From: Aquisalimonas sp.
GTDB lineage: Bacteria > Pseudomonadota > Gammaproteobacteria > Nitrococcales > Aquisalimonadaceae
Reading direction: 5' to 3'
Assembly (NCBI GenBank): GCA_007127625.1
Contig: SKYZ01000425.1
Coordinates: forward strand, 1-6,122
DNA length: 6,122 nucleotides
The notes beneath the pieces are model-generated. The model was not told where the DNA came from, did not search any database, and was given only the letters and a program-made list of their open reading frames with translations. Below are positions 1 through 6,122 of this stretch, piece by piece. A program made the translations under genes and the position numbers. Position 1 is the first letter of the stretch. Each line of letters begins with the position of its first letter.

Positions 1-757
1 CGCGCATGAAGGACTCACCCACCAGAAATCCCGGCACGCCCTTCTGCCACATGGCCTCCACCTCCTCGCGGGTGCCGAAGCCGCTCTCGGTGACCACGAA
101 GGTGCCCTCGGGGATGCGCTCCAGCAGGCGCAGGGTGGTCTGCAGGTCGGTGTTGAAGGTGTGCAGGTCGCGGTTGTTGATGCCCAGCAGCGCCGGCTCC
201 AGGGCCAGGGCGCGCTCCAGCTCCTCGTCGCTGTGGACTTCCACCAGCACATCCATGCCCAGGGTCACGGCCAGCCGGTAGAGCTCGCCCATGCGCGTAT
301 CATCCAGGGCGGCGGCGATGAGCAGGATGCAGTCAGCGCCCAGGACGCGAGCCTCCCAGACCTGGTACGGATCGATGACGAAATCCTTGCGCAGCACCGG
401 CAGATCGCATGCCCCGCGAGCCGCGCGGAGGTCGAGATCGTGGCCCTGGAAGAACTCCCGGTCGGTGAGCACCGACAGGCAGGTGGCGCCGCCGGCGGCA
501 TAGCTGCGGGCGATCTCTTCGGGGTTGAAGTCCTCGCGGATCAGGCCCTTGCTGGGGGAGGCCTTCTTGACCTCGGCGATCACCGCCGGCCGGCCGGCCT
601 CGGCGTCGGCACGCAGGGCGCGCAGGAAGCCCCGGGGCGGACTCGCCGACCCGGCCTCGTGCTGCAGGCTCTGCTCGGTGACGGCCTGGCTCATGCGGGC
701 CACGTGGGCCGCCTTGCGCTCCAGGATCTGCCTGAGAATATCCGGTGTCTCGCTCAC
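1..757 (-). CDS. trpC: Indole-3-glycerol-phosphate synthase, 3' end cut off by the window edge
   Basis: TrpC converts 1-(2-carboxyphenylamino)-1-deoxyribulose 5-phosphate to indole-3-glycerol phosphate in the cytoplasm, the fourth step of tryptophan synthesis. 252 codons are visible. The usual monofunctional enzyme is about 260-280 residues, so only the last stretch is missing. Seen: [12 protein letters not shown] (60-71) with the conserved Glu62 and Lys64; [13 protein letters not shown] (121-133) with the general-acid Lys124; [10 protein letters not shown] with Glu173; INNRDL (193-198); TESG (224-227); and the phosphate-binding end [10 protein letters not shown] (243-252). I chose the GTG at 757 because the homologous N-terminus ([11 protein letters not shown]) begins there and a GGGAG lies 6 bases upstream at 764-768. 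Eleven bases separate it from the trpD stop, so it should be co-transcribed. Because the 3' end is unseen, fusion to TrpF (as in E. coli) cannot be excluded, although single TrpC is usual next to separate trpG and trpD. Confidence 0.97.
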   Translation of the reverse strand, partial: MSETPDILRQILERKAAHVARMSQAVTEQSLQHEAGSASPPRGFLRALRADAEAGRPAVIAEVKKASPSKGLIREDFNPEEIARSYAAGGATCLSVLTDREFFQGHDLDLRAARGACDLPVLRKDFVIDPYQVWEARVLGADCILLIAAALDDTRMGELYRLAVTLGMDVLVEVHSDEELERALALEPALLGINNRDLHTFNTDLQTTLRLLERIPEGTFVVTESGFGTREEVEAMWQKGVPGFLVGESFMR

Positions 758-768
758 GCCTCGCTCCC

Positions 769-1791
769 TCAGTTACCCAGGTGGCGGCTGAAGCGCACGA
801 ACTCGTCCAGCTTGTCCGCCGCAGCACCACTGGACAGTACCGCGCGCGCCTGCTCCACGCCGGCGGCCACGGTGTCCGCCAGGCGGGCAGCGTAAATGGC
901 GGCGCCGGCGTTCATGGCCACCAGATCCGACGCCGGACCCTGCTCGCCGGCGAACACGGCGCGGATCAGTGCCAGGCTGGCATCGACGCTGTCCACCCGC
1001 ACCGCATCCAGCGACGCCCGCTCCATGCCGAAGTCCTCCGGTGCGATGGTGTACTCGGTGACCTCGTCCTCGTCGACCTCGGCCACGTGGGTAGGGGCGG
1101 CAATACTGATCTCGTCCAGACCGTCCTCGGCGTTGACCACCAGTACCCGGTCGCTGCCCAGCGTCAGCAGCACTTCCGCCAGCGGGCGCACCCAGTCCCG
1201 GGAATACACGCCCAGCAGCTGGTGCGGCGCACCCGCCGGGTTGGTGAGCGGCCCCAGCACGTTGAACAGGGTCCGCACCCCCATCTCCTTGCGCGGGCCC
1301 ACCGCGTGCTTCATGGCCGAGTGGTGGGCAGGGGCGAACAGGAAGCCCACCCCCACCTGTTCGATGCACTGCCCCACCTGCACCGGGGTCAGTTCCAGAT
1401 TGGCCCCGGCCAGTTCCAGCACGTCGGCACTGCCCGAGGAGCTGGAAACGGAGCGGTTGCCGTGTTTCGCCACACGTCCTCCGGCGGCCGCCACCACGAA
1501 GGCAGTGGCCGTGGACACGTTGAAGGTGCCGGCGGAGTCCCCCCCGGTGCCGCAGGTATCCACCAGATGCTCGGTGTCCACGTCCACCTCAGTGGCAAGC
1601 CCGCGCATGACCCCGGCGGCGGCGGCGATCTCGTCGACGGTCTCGCCCTTCATGCGCAGACCGATCAGAAACCCGCCGATCTGCGCCGGCGTGGCCTGGC
1701 CGGTCATGATCAATCGCATGACATCGGTCATTTCGTCCCGGCTGAGGTTGCGGTGCTCGGTGACAGCGCGAATGGCGTCCTGCATGTCCAT
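769..1791 (-). CDS. trpD: Anthranilate phosphoribosyltransferase
   Basis: TrpD transfers the phosphoribosyl group from PRPP to anthranilate, the second committed step of tryptophan synthesis. With the start chosen here it has 340 residues, normal for a stand-alone enzyme not fused to TrpG. Seen: an N-terminal helical domain (about 1-70); the PRPP-binding glycine-rich loop [15 protein letters not shown] (80-94); KHGNRS followed by a serine-rich stretch (110-123); PAHHSAM (154-160); [10 protein letters not shown] with the likely anthranilate-contacting Arg167; LGPLTNPA (179-186); and the metal-binding pair Asp226-Glu227. An in-frame ATG at 1812 overlaps the trpG stop as ATGA and would add seven residues. 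I prefer the ATG at 1791 because AGGAG sits 8 bases upstream (1800-1804) and the protein then opens MDMQDAI, like typical TrpD proteins. The gene lies 17 bases after trpG and 11 before trpC. Confidence 0.97.
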   Translation of the reverse strand: MDMQDAIRAVTEHRNLSRDEMTDVMRLIMTGQATPAQIGGFLIGLRMKGETVDEIAAAAGVMRGLATEVDVDTEHLVDTCGTGGDSAGTFNVSTATAFVVAAAGGRVAKHGNRSVSSSSGSADVLELAGANLELTPVQVGQCIEQVGVGFLFAPAHHSAMKHAVGPRKEMGVRTLFNVLGPLTNPAGAPHQLLGVYSRDWVRPLAEVLLTLGSDRVLVVNAEDGLDEISIAAPTHVAEVDEDEVTEYTIAPEDFGMERASLDAVRVDSVDASLALIRAVFAGEQGPASDLVAMNAGAAIYAARLADTVAAGVEQARAVLSSGAAADKLDEFVRFSRHLGN

Positions 1792-1799
1792 TGACTGGT

Positions 1800-1804
1800 C
1801 TCCT
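1800..1804 (-). promoter_or_regulatory. Shine-Dalgarno that decides the trpD start
   Basis: AGGAG on the minus strand lies 8 bases before the ATG at 1791. It is a near-ideal ribosome-binding site. The competing in-frame ATG at 1812 has only a weak AAGG about 6 bases upstream, within trpG. This favours the 340-residue TrpD. Confidence 0.75.
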
Positions 1805-1808
1805 GCGT

Positions 1809-2411
<603 letters not shown>

Positions 2412-2421
2412 GGCGGCATCC

Positions 2422-3909
2422 TCACTCGTCCAGCCCGCGCTCGGCCATGGCCACGGCCCGGATCAGGGCCCGGCCCTTGTTGAGGGTTTCCTCCCACTCG
2501 GCGCTGGGCACCGAATCCGCCACCACGCCGGCGCCGGCCTGGACGTGCACCTGTCCGTCCTTGATCAGCGCCGTGCGGATGGCGATGGCGGTGTCCATGT
2601 TGCCCGACCAGGACCAGTAGCCCACGGCACCGGAGTAAAGCCCCCGCCGCGACGGTTCCATCTCGTCGATGATCTCCATGGCGCGGATCTTGGGCGCCCC
2701 GCTGAGCGTGCCCGCCGGGAAGGTGGCCCGCAGCACGTCCATGGGGCTCAACTCCGGGCGCAGCCGGGCGCTGACGTTGGAGACGATGTGCATGACGTGG
2801 GAGTACCGCTCGATGGTCATCTGATCGGTGACCTCAACGGTGCCGGTCTCGGCAATGCGACCCACGTCGTTGCGGCCCAGGTCGATGAGCATCAGGTGCT
2901 CGGCGCGCTCCTTGGGATCCGCCAGCAGTTCCTCTTCCAGCGCCTGATCCTCGGCCTCGCTGGCACCGCGCTTGCGGGTGCCGGCCAGCGGTCGCACGGT
3001 GACCTCGCCCTCTTCCACCCGCACCAGGATCTCCGGCGAGGACCCGGCCACATACATGTCCCCCAGGTTGAGAAAGTACATGTACGGCGATGGATTGGTG
3101 CAGCGTAGCGCCCGATAGAGATCGAGGGGGGCGGCACGGTAGTCAGTGCTCATGCGCTGGGACGGCACCACCTGCATGGCATCGCCGTCGATGATGTAGC
3201 GCTTGATCCGCTCCACGGCGCCCTCGAAATCCTCCTGGGAGGTCTCGAAGCGGAAATCGTCCTCGGTGACCTCACGCCGGCGGTGCTCGGGGCGATAGTC
3301 CGTGGCCGCCGAGCGCAGTGTGCGCACCAGGGTCTCCAGCCGCGCCTGCGCCTGTTCCCAGGCGTCAGCGACATCGGCCTCGGCATGCACCACCAGGTAC
3401 AACCGCCCGGCCAGGTTGTCGAACACCAGCACCTCGTCCGCCACCATGAGCATGATGTCGGGCATGTCCAGGGTGTCCGGATTGGGGCACTCGGCCAGCC
3501 GCGGCTCGATGTAACGGATGGTGTCGTAGCCGAAATAGCCCACCAGCCCGCCGGTGAAGCGCGGCATCTGCGGGAATCCGGGGGGCGACGGCACGGCGTA
3601 GCGGCCGTGGAAGTCCTCCAGCCAGGCCAGCGGGTCCCCGGGGCGTGCCTCCTCGATCAGCTCACCGTCGCGCTCCACGGTGATGTGACCCTTGCGCACA
3701 CGCAGCACGGTGCGACACGGCAGCCCGATAATGGAGTAACGGCCCCACTTCTCACCGCCCTGCACGGACTCCAGCAGGAAGGAGTACGGCCCGTCGGCAA
3801 GCTTGAGATAGGTGCTCAGGGGGGTGTCGAGATCCGCGAGTACCTCGCGGATCACCGGGATACGGTTGTAGCCCCGGTCAACGAGTTCCTGGAATTGTTC
3901 CTTGTTCAT
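2422..3909 (-). CDS. trpE: Anthranilate synthase component I
   Basis: TrpE turns chorismate into anthranilate using ammonia from TrpG, the first committed and usually feedback-inhibited step of tryptophan synthesis. It has 495 residues, normal for the family. The N-terminal regulatory domain carries [15 protein letters not shown] (45-59); the LLES motif is the known tryptophan-binding site, so feedback inhibition is expected. The C-terminal chorismate-binding domain shows QVVPSQR (246-252), [10 protein letters not shown] (306-315), [12 protein letters not shown] (337-348), [13 protein letters not shown] (367-379), [20 protein letters not shown] (396-415) and [17 protein letters not shown] (459-475). 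PLAGT, with alanine where PabB has lysine, together with LLES, separates it from aminodeoxychorismate synthase. The ATG at 3909 gives the usual MNKEQFQEL opening; the ribosome-binding site is only a modest GGTG 7 bases upstream. The 112-base leader before it is unusually long for this operon and may be regulatory. Confidence 0.99.
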   Translation of the reverse strand: MNKEQFQELVDRGYNRIPVIREVLADLDTPLSTYLKLADGPYSFLLESVQGGEKWGRYSIIGLPCRTVLRVRKGHITVERDGELIEEARPGDPLAWLEDFHGRYAVPSPPGFPQMPRFTGGLVGYFGYDTIRYIEPRLAECPNPDTLDMPDIMLMVADEVLVFDNLAGRLYLVVHAEADVADAWEQAQARLETLVRTLRSAATDYRPEHRRREVTEDDFRFETSQEDFEGAVERIKRYIIDGDAMQVVPSQRMSTDYRAAPLDLYRALRCTNPSPYMYFLNLGDMYVAGSSPEILVRVEEGEVTVRPLAGTRKRGASEAEDQALEEELLADPKERAEHLMLIDLGRNDVGRIAETGTVEVTDQMTIERYSHVMHIVSNVSARLRPELSPMDVLRATFPAGTLSGAPKIRAMEIIDEMEPSRRGLYSGAVGYWSWSGNMDTAIAIRTALIKDGQVHVQAGAGVVADSVPSAEWEETLNKGRALIRAVAMAERGLDE

Positions 3910-4030
3910 GGATGATCACCATCGGCTAGCGGATGAACGAATCACGCGGCGGTCACGGGCGCTGTTCAGCCCCGCCATCGCGTGTCGCCCAGCCATGCCT
4001 GATAGAGCGATGGTGTCATGATCATGATCC
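3910..4030 (-). promoter_or_regulatory. Candidate trpE leader with alternative RNA pairings
   Basis: This gap between gph and trpE is the only sizeable break in the gene train. Read on the minus strand, segment 1 (4015-4007, CACCATCGC) can pair over 7 bases with segment 2 (3981-3975, GCGATGG), or over 8 bases with segment 4 (3924-3917, CGATGGTG), which covers the trpE ribosome-binding region. Segment 2 also lies within the 5' arm of a longer hairpin: 3984-3979 (CACGCG) with 3948-3943 (CGCGTG), plus 3975-3972 (GCGG) with 3952-3949 (CCGC), enclosing a small inner hairpin at 3971-3959. A weakly U-rich stretch (ATTCGTTC) follows at 3942-3935. GTTCAT (3938-3933) can also pair with the trpE start ATGAAC (3909-3904). 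The pairings are mutually exclusive, as in attenuators, but the U-tract is poor and no energies were computed. No convincing promoter was found here. Confidence 0.3.
3966..4025 (-). CDS. Possible 19-residue trp leader peptide
   Basis: A short frame starts at ATG 4025, overlapping the gph stop as ATGA, and ends at TGA 3968-3966. It reads [20 protein letters not shown] second in-frame ATG at 4019 would give 17 residues and is better placed behind a weak GGGA (8 bases). Two of the 19 codons are TGG (3995-3993 and 3977-3975). The second lies inside the 5' arm of the candidate leader hairpin, so a ribosome stalled there for lack of charged tRNA-Trp would block that arm. Trp-rich leader peptides before trp genes are established in proteobacteria. 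The absence of tandem Trp codons and the small size mean chance cannot be excluded. Confidence 0.25.
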   Translation of the reverse strand: MIMTPSLYQAWLGDTRWRG

Positions 4031-4714
4031 CGTCTCGCGGCCACCGGCCGCCAGCAGCCGGTGCAGGTCTTCTATGCTATCAACAATCGCGTCCGGCGCC
4101 ATGGCCGCGACGTCCTCGCCCTGGCTGTAGCCGTAGGGCACGCAGACCACAAACGTGCCTGCATTGCGACCGGCGTCCACGTCCGCCCGGGAGTCCCCCA
4201 CCATGATGGTGGAGGCCGGGGTGGCACGCAGTGCGGCAATGGCGTGGTGCACCGGCGCCGGGTCGGGCTTGCGCACCGGCAGCGTGTCACCGCCCACCAC
4301 CACCGGGAATTGCGCGGCCAGCCCCATTTCTTCCAGCAACCGGCGCGCCAGGGCCTCAGGCTTGTTGGTGACACAGGCCAGACCATACCCGTCGGCCAGC
4401 AGCCGGTCCAGCCCTTCCCGGGTGCCCGGGTAGAGCATGCTGTGTTCGCTGAGGCGCTCGCCGTAGTAGTCCAGGAACGCCGCCAGGGCGTGCTCGATTT
4501 CCACCTCGGTGGGCTCGCCGTCGTAGTGGCCGGTGAGAGCCCGCATCACCAGGCGGCGGGCACCGTTGCCCACCCACTGGCGCACCTGCTCTTCACCCAC
4601 CGGCGGCCTGCCGGCACCCGTGAGCATGCGATCCACCGCCACGGCCATGTCCGGTGCGCTGTCCACCAGCGTGCCGTCCAGGTCGAACAGCAGTGCGCGG
4701 ACCCCCGTGATCAC
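4022..4714 (-). CDS. gph: Phosphoglycolate phosphatase, HAD superfamily
   Basis: Gph dephosphorylates 2-phosphoglycolate, a product of DNA 3'-end repair and, in autotrophs, of Rubisco oxygenation. It has 230 residues. The HAD motifs are all present: motif [13 protein letters not shown] (11-22) with nucleophile Asp11 and Asp13; motif II VTNKPE (115-120) with Thr116; motif III Lys149 in VRKPDP; and motif [16 protein letters not shown] (173-186) with Asp174 and Asp178. The DSAPD stretch, a helical cap (about 20-90) and the YPGT element (95-98) fit the Gph/CbbZ branch rather than beta-phosphoglucomutase, but closely related HAD phosphatases have overlapping substrates. Translation starts at GTG 4714, overlapping the rpe stop as GTGA, with AGG 7 bases upstream, so it is coupled to rpe. 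Its stop overlaps the start of the possible leader peptide. Confidence 0.96.
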   Translation of the reverse strand: MITGVRALLFDLDGTLVDSAPDMAVAVDRMLTGAGRPPVGEEQVRQWVGNGARRLVMRALTGHYDGEPTEVEIEHALAAFLDYYGERLSEHSMLYPGTREGLDRLLADGYGLACVTNKPEALARRLLEEMGLAAQFPVVVGGDTLPVRKPDPAPVHHAIAALRATPASTIMVGDSRADVDAGRNAGTFVVCVPYGYSQGEDVAAMAPDAIVDSIEDLHRLLAAGGRETGS

Positions 4715-5385
4715 CGCCCCACCTGCGCCAGTTCCCGACGCATGTCACCGATCACCCGGGCGTAATCGTCCTTGCCGAAGATAGCCGAACCGGCCACGAA
4801 GGTATCGGCGCCGGCCTCGGCAACAGTGCGGATATTCTCCGTCTTGATGCCGCCATCCACCTCCAGCCGGATATCGCGACCGCTGGCATCGATCATGGCG
4901 CGGGCCTCACGCAGCTTGTCCAGTGTTCCCGGGATGAAGGACTGGCCACCGAAACCGGGGTTCACGGACATGAGCAGCACCATGTCCACCTTGTCCATGA
5001 CGTACTTGAGGACATCCAGCGGCGTGGCCGGGTTGAACACCAGCCCGCTACGGCAGCCCTGGTCGCGCACCAGTTGCAGGCTGCGGTCCACGTGCTCCGT
5101 GGCCTCGGGATGAAAGGTGATCCAGTCGGCGCCGGCGGCGGCAAAGTCGGGGATGATCCGGTCCACCGGCTTGATCATCAGGTGGACATCGATCTCCGCG
5201 GTGACCCCGTAGTCGCGCAGCGCCTGGCAGATCATGGGGCCAATGGTCAGATTGGGGACGTAGTGGTTGTCCATGACGTCGAAGTGGACCATGTCCGCGC
5301 CGGCGGCGAGCACGGCGTCGACCTCCGCGCCCAGGCGGGCGAAATCCGCGGACAGAATGGACGGTGCGATGCGGTAATCAGTCAT
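4711..5385 (-). CDS. rpe: Ribulose-phosphate 3-epimerase
   Basis: Rpe interconverts D-ribulose 5-phosphate and D-xylulose 5-phosphate in the non-oxidative pentose phosphate pathway, and in the Calvin cycle where one is present. It has 224 residues in a TIM barrel, the usual size. Seen: [14 protein letters not shown] (6-19); [19 protein letters not shown] (32-50) with metal ligands His34 and Asp36; [10 protein letters not shown] (66-75) with His68; FHPEA (91-95); [14 protein letters not shown] (139-152); LEVDGGI (174-180) with Asp177; and the phosphate-binding VAGSAIF (197-203). The four metal ligands and both catalytic aspartates (36 and 177) are present. The ATG at 5385 has AGGGG 5 bases upstream. 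It is the first gene of the leftward train and overlaps gph by 4 bases. The link to trp genes makes metabolic sense because pentose phosphates feed PRPP, TrpD's co-substrate. Confidence 0.99.
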   Translation of the reverse strand: MTDYRIAPSILSADFARLGAEVDAVLAAGADMVHFDVMDNHYVPNLTIGPMICQALRDYGVTAEIDVHLMIKPVDRIIPDFAAAGADWITFHPEATEHVDRSLQLVRDQGCRSGLVFNPATPLDVLKYVMDKVDMVLLMSVNPGFGGQSFIPGTLDKLREARAMIDASGRDIRLEVDGGIKTENIRTVAEAGADTFVAGSAIFGKDDYARVIGDMRRELAQVGR

Positions 5386-5412
5386 GGAAACCCCTGCTGG
5401 TTCGGCTCCGCA

Positions 5413-5441
5413 ACTCTACCGAAACCGTGCCGGTGGGGCCA
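5413..5441 (-). promoter_or_regulatory. Weak candidate promoter for rpe
   Basis: On the minus strand TAGAGT (5418-5413) matches TATAAT at four of six positions. A poor -35-like TGGCCC (5441-5436) lies 17 bases upstream. Transcription would start about 20 bases before the rpe ATG. It is the best match in the short upstream region but is far from consensus. Confidence 0.25.
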
Positions 5442-5469
5442 CCGGGAGGATGCCGGCAACGGTCCGGCA
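5424..5469. repeat. Nested inverted repeats in the rpe/CopD divergent region
   Basis: CCGGTGGGGCCACCGG (5430-5445) is a perfect 7-base dyad with a GG centre. TGCCGG (5451-5456) and CCGGCA (5464-5469) form a second dyad. ACCGTGCCGG (5424-5433) pairs with CCGGCAACGGT (5453-5463) with one bulged base. The cluster sits between the two divergent promoter candidates and overlaps the weak rpe -35, a position suited to an operator. GC-rich sequence makes such repeats easier to find by chance. Confidence 0.35.
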
Positions 5470-5470
5470 C

Positions 5471-5479
5471 TGCTACACT
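5471..5479 (+). promoter_or_regulatory. Candidate extended -10 promoter for the CopD-like gene
   Basis: TGCTACACT carries the TGn extension in front of TACACT (four of six to TATAAT). No good -35 is found 17 bases upstream, which an extended -10 can tolerate. It would start transcription near 5486, about 40 bases before the GTG start at 5525. Confidence 0.35.
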
Positions 5480-5524
5480 CCATTCGCCTTATCCGAACAC
5501 ACCCGATGCGAGAGGGGTCGCCAA

Positions 5525-5992
5525 GTGATCAGCATTGCCAGCCTGCTGCATGTCCTGTTCGCCGTCATCTGGGTCGGCGGCATGTTCTTCGCCTACATGA
5601 TCCTGCGCCCGGCGGCCGCCAACGTCCTCGAGGCGCCGGAACGCCTGATGCTTTGGCGGCGCGTCCTGGCGAAGTTCTTCGTCTGGGTGTGGAAGTCCGT
5701 GGTCATCGTGCTGCTCAGCGGCTACTGGCTCGGCTTCGCGGTGTTCAGCGGCATGGATGCCTGGCCCACCCACGTCCACGTGATGCACGGGCTCGGGCTG
5801 ATCATGGCCGTGCTGTTCCTGGTGGTGTTTTTCCTGCCCTTCCGGCAGTTGCGCAAGGCCGTCGACGCCCAGGACTGGGAACACGGCAGCCGGGCGCTGG
5901 CCAATGTGCGGCGCCTGGTGGCACTGAATCTCGTCATCGGCCTGATCGTGGTGGCGGTGGCCAGCGGCGGACGCTTCGGCATGCTGGGCTGA
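5525..5992 (+). CDS. Small CopD-type integral membrane protein, function unknown
   Basis: A 155-residue protein with four predicted membrane helices at about 5-27, 52-74, 86-106 and 131-147. It resembles the CopD family domain: the opening LLHVLFAVIWVGGMFFAYMILRP is typical, with His9 in helix 1, a His83/His85/His88 cluster leading into helix 3, and NVRRLVALNLVIGL at the start of helix 4. In CopD proteins this domain is linked to copper resistance or uptake, but stand-alone members are mostly uncharacterised. The histidines could bind metal or haem, which is inference. The start is GTG 5525, set by AGGGG 7 bases upstream (5513-5517). The frame stays open upstream to an ATG at 5384, but that 47-residue extension is hydrophilic, overlaps the promoter region and has no family character. 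It is transcribed away from rpe and converges on the DjlA-like gene. Confidence 0.85.
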   Translation: MISIASLLHVLFAVIWVGGMFFAYMILRPAAANVLEAPERLMLWRRVLAKFFVWVWKSVVIVLLSGYWLGFAVFSGMDAWPTHVHVMHGLGLIMAVLFLVVFFLPFRQLRKAVDAQDWEHGSRALANVRRLVALNLVIGLIVVAVASGGRFGMLG

Positions 5993-6014
5993 CGGCAGAG
6001 CGCTGACCGCTGCG

Positions 6015-6122
6015 TCAGAAGCCCTTCTGGCGACGAATCTGGTCGTAGGCACGGCGCGCCGCGTGGGTGCGGTTGGCGCCGGCCCGGATCTCGTCCTCGG
6101 AGCAGCCACGCGCCTGCAGCCG
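6015..6122 (-). CDS. djlA: C-terminal end of a DjlA-like J-domain co-chaperone (partial)
   Basis: Only the last 35 codons plus TGA are inside the window; the 5' part lies beyond the right edge. The visible peptide starts RLQARGCSEDEIR and ends RRAYDQIRRQKGF. It aligns without gaps, from memory, to the end of E. coli DjlA (KLVAKGLPPE ... AYELIKQQKGF), i.e. helices III and IV of the J domain just after the HPD motif. DjlA is an inner-membrane-anchored type III DnaJ co-chaperone with a TerB-like domain that stimulates DnaK. The HPD motif, the TerB domain and the membrane anchor are not visible, so another J-domain protein ending the same way is possible. The gene converges on the CopD-like gene with 22 bases between the two stops. 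Confidence 0.75.
   Translation of the reverse strand, partial: RLQARGCSEDEIRAGANRTHAARRAYDQIRRQKGF

Noticed and set aside
2422..3909. PabB (aminodeoxychorismate synthase) as an alternative identity for the trpE gene
   Set aside because: The LLES tryptophan-binding motif, the PLAGT sequence with Ala instead of the PabB Lys, and the position directly before trpG-trpD-trpC all indicate TrpE.
3924..3932. CTAG in the trpE leader as a possible TrpR operator
   Set aside because: A TrpR operator needs two CTAG-centred half-sites in a longer dyad. Only one CTAG, inside GCTAGC, is present and the flanks do not match.
3942..3984. Standard Rho-independent terminator before trpE
   Set aside because: The stem is reasonable but interrupted by a 3-base bulge, and the following tract has only scattered T residues. 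It was kept as part of a candidate leader structure rather than called a terminator.
5993..6014. Possible bidirectional terminator between the convergent CopD-like and DjlA-like genes
   Set aside because: Only a 4-base stem (AGCG/CGCT) with no T-tract on either strand can be drawn, which is too weak to call.
5489..6109. 206-codon minus-strand frame opposite the CopD-like gene
   Set aside because: It has no recognisable domain and is rich in His, Gln and Ala. It runs antisense to a membrane protein with a good ribosome-binding site and overlaps the DjlA-like end in another frame.

Overview
The window reads as a compact, GC-rich chromosomal segment of a gammaproteobacterium. The protein sequences resemble Pseudomonas and Ectothiorhodospiraceae versions of these genes. 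That placement is inferred from sequence feel and gene order (rpe-gph-trpE-trpG-trpD-trpC), not from a database search. I see no mobile element, CRISPR array, tRNA or rRNA.

Layout: almost everything is on the minus strand and reads from right to left. From about 5385 down to 1 runs a tight gene train: rpe (ribulose-phosphate 3-epimerase), gph (phosphoglycolate phosphatase, GTG start overlapping the rpe stop), a 112-base gap, then trpE, trpG, trpD and trpC. The trpC gene leaves the window at base 1, so its last residues are missing. Within trpE-G-D-C the gaps are only about 10 to 17 bases, each with a recognisable Shine-Dalgarno. Facing away from rpe, at 5525-5992 on the plus strand, is a small four-helix membrane protein of CopD type. 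Converging on it at the right edge are the last 35 codons of a DjlA-like J-domain co-chaperone.

How the genes fit together: TrpE and TrpG form anthranilate synthase. TrpD adds the phosphoribosyl group from PRPP, and TrpC closes the indole ring. Together they carry chorismate to indole-3-glycerol phosphate. Rpe works in the pentose phosphate (or Calvin) pathway, which also supplies ribose 5-phosphate for PRPP. Gph clears 2-phosphoglycolate.

The most interesting non-coding stretch is the gph-trpE gap. It holds a 19-codon reading frame that starts on an ATGA overlap with the gph stop and contains two Trp codons. It also holds several short segments that can pair in mutually exclusive ways, one of them covering the trpE ribosome-binding region. 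This looks like a possible Trp-responsive leader that could uncouple trpEGDC from rpe-gph. It lacks tandem Trp codons and a clean U-tract, so it is a hypothesis. The rpe/CopD divergent region contains nested dyads and weak promoter candidates. Otherwise this is an ordinary biosynthetic region, and I did not find an evident new system.
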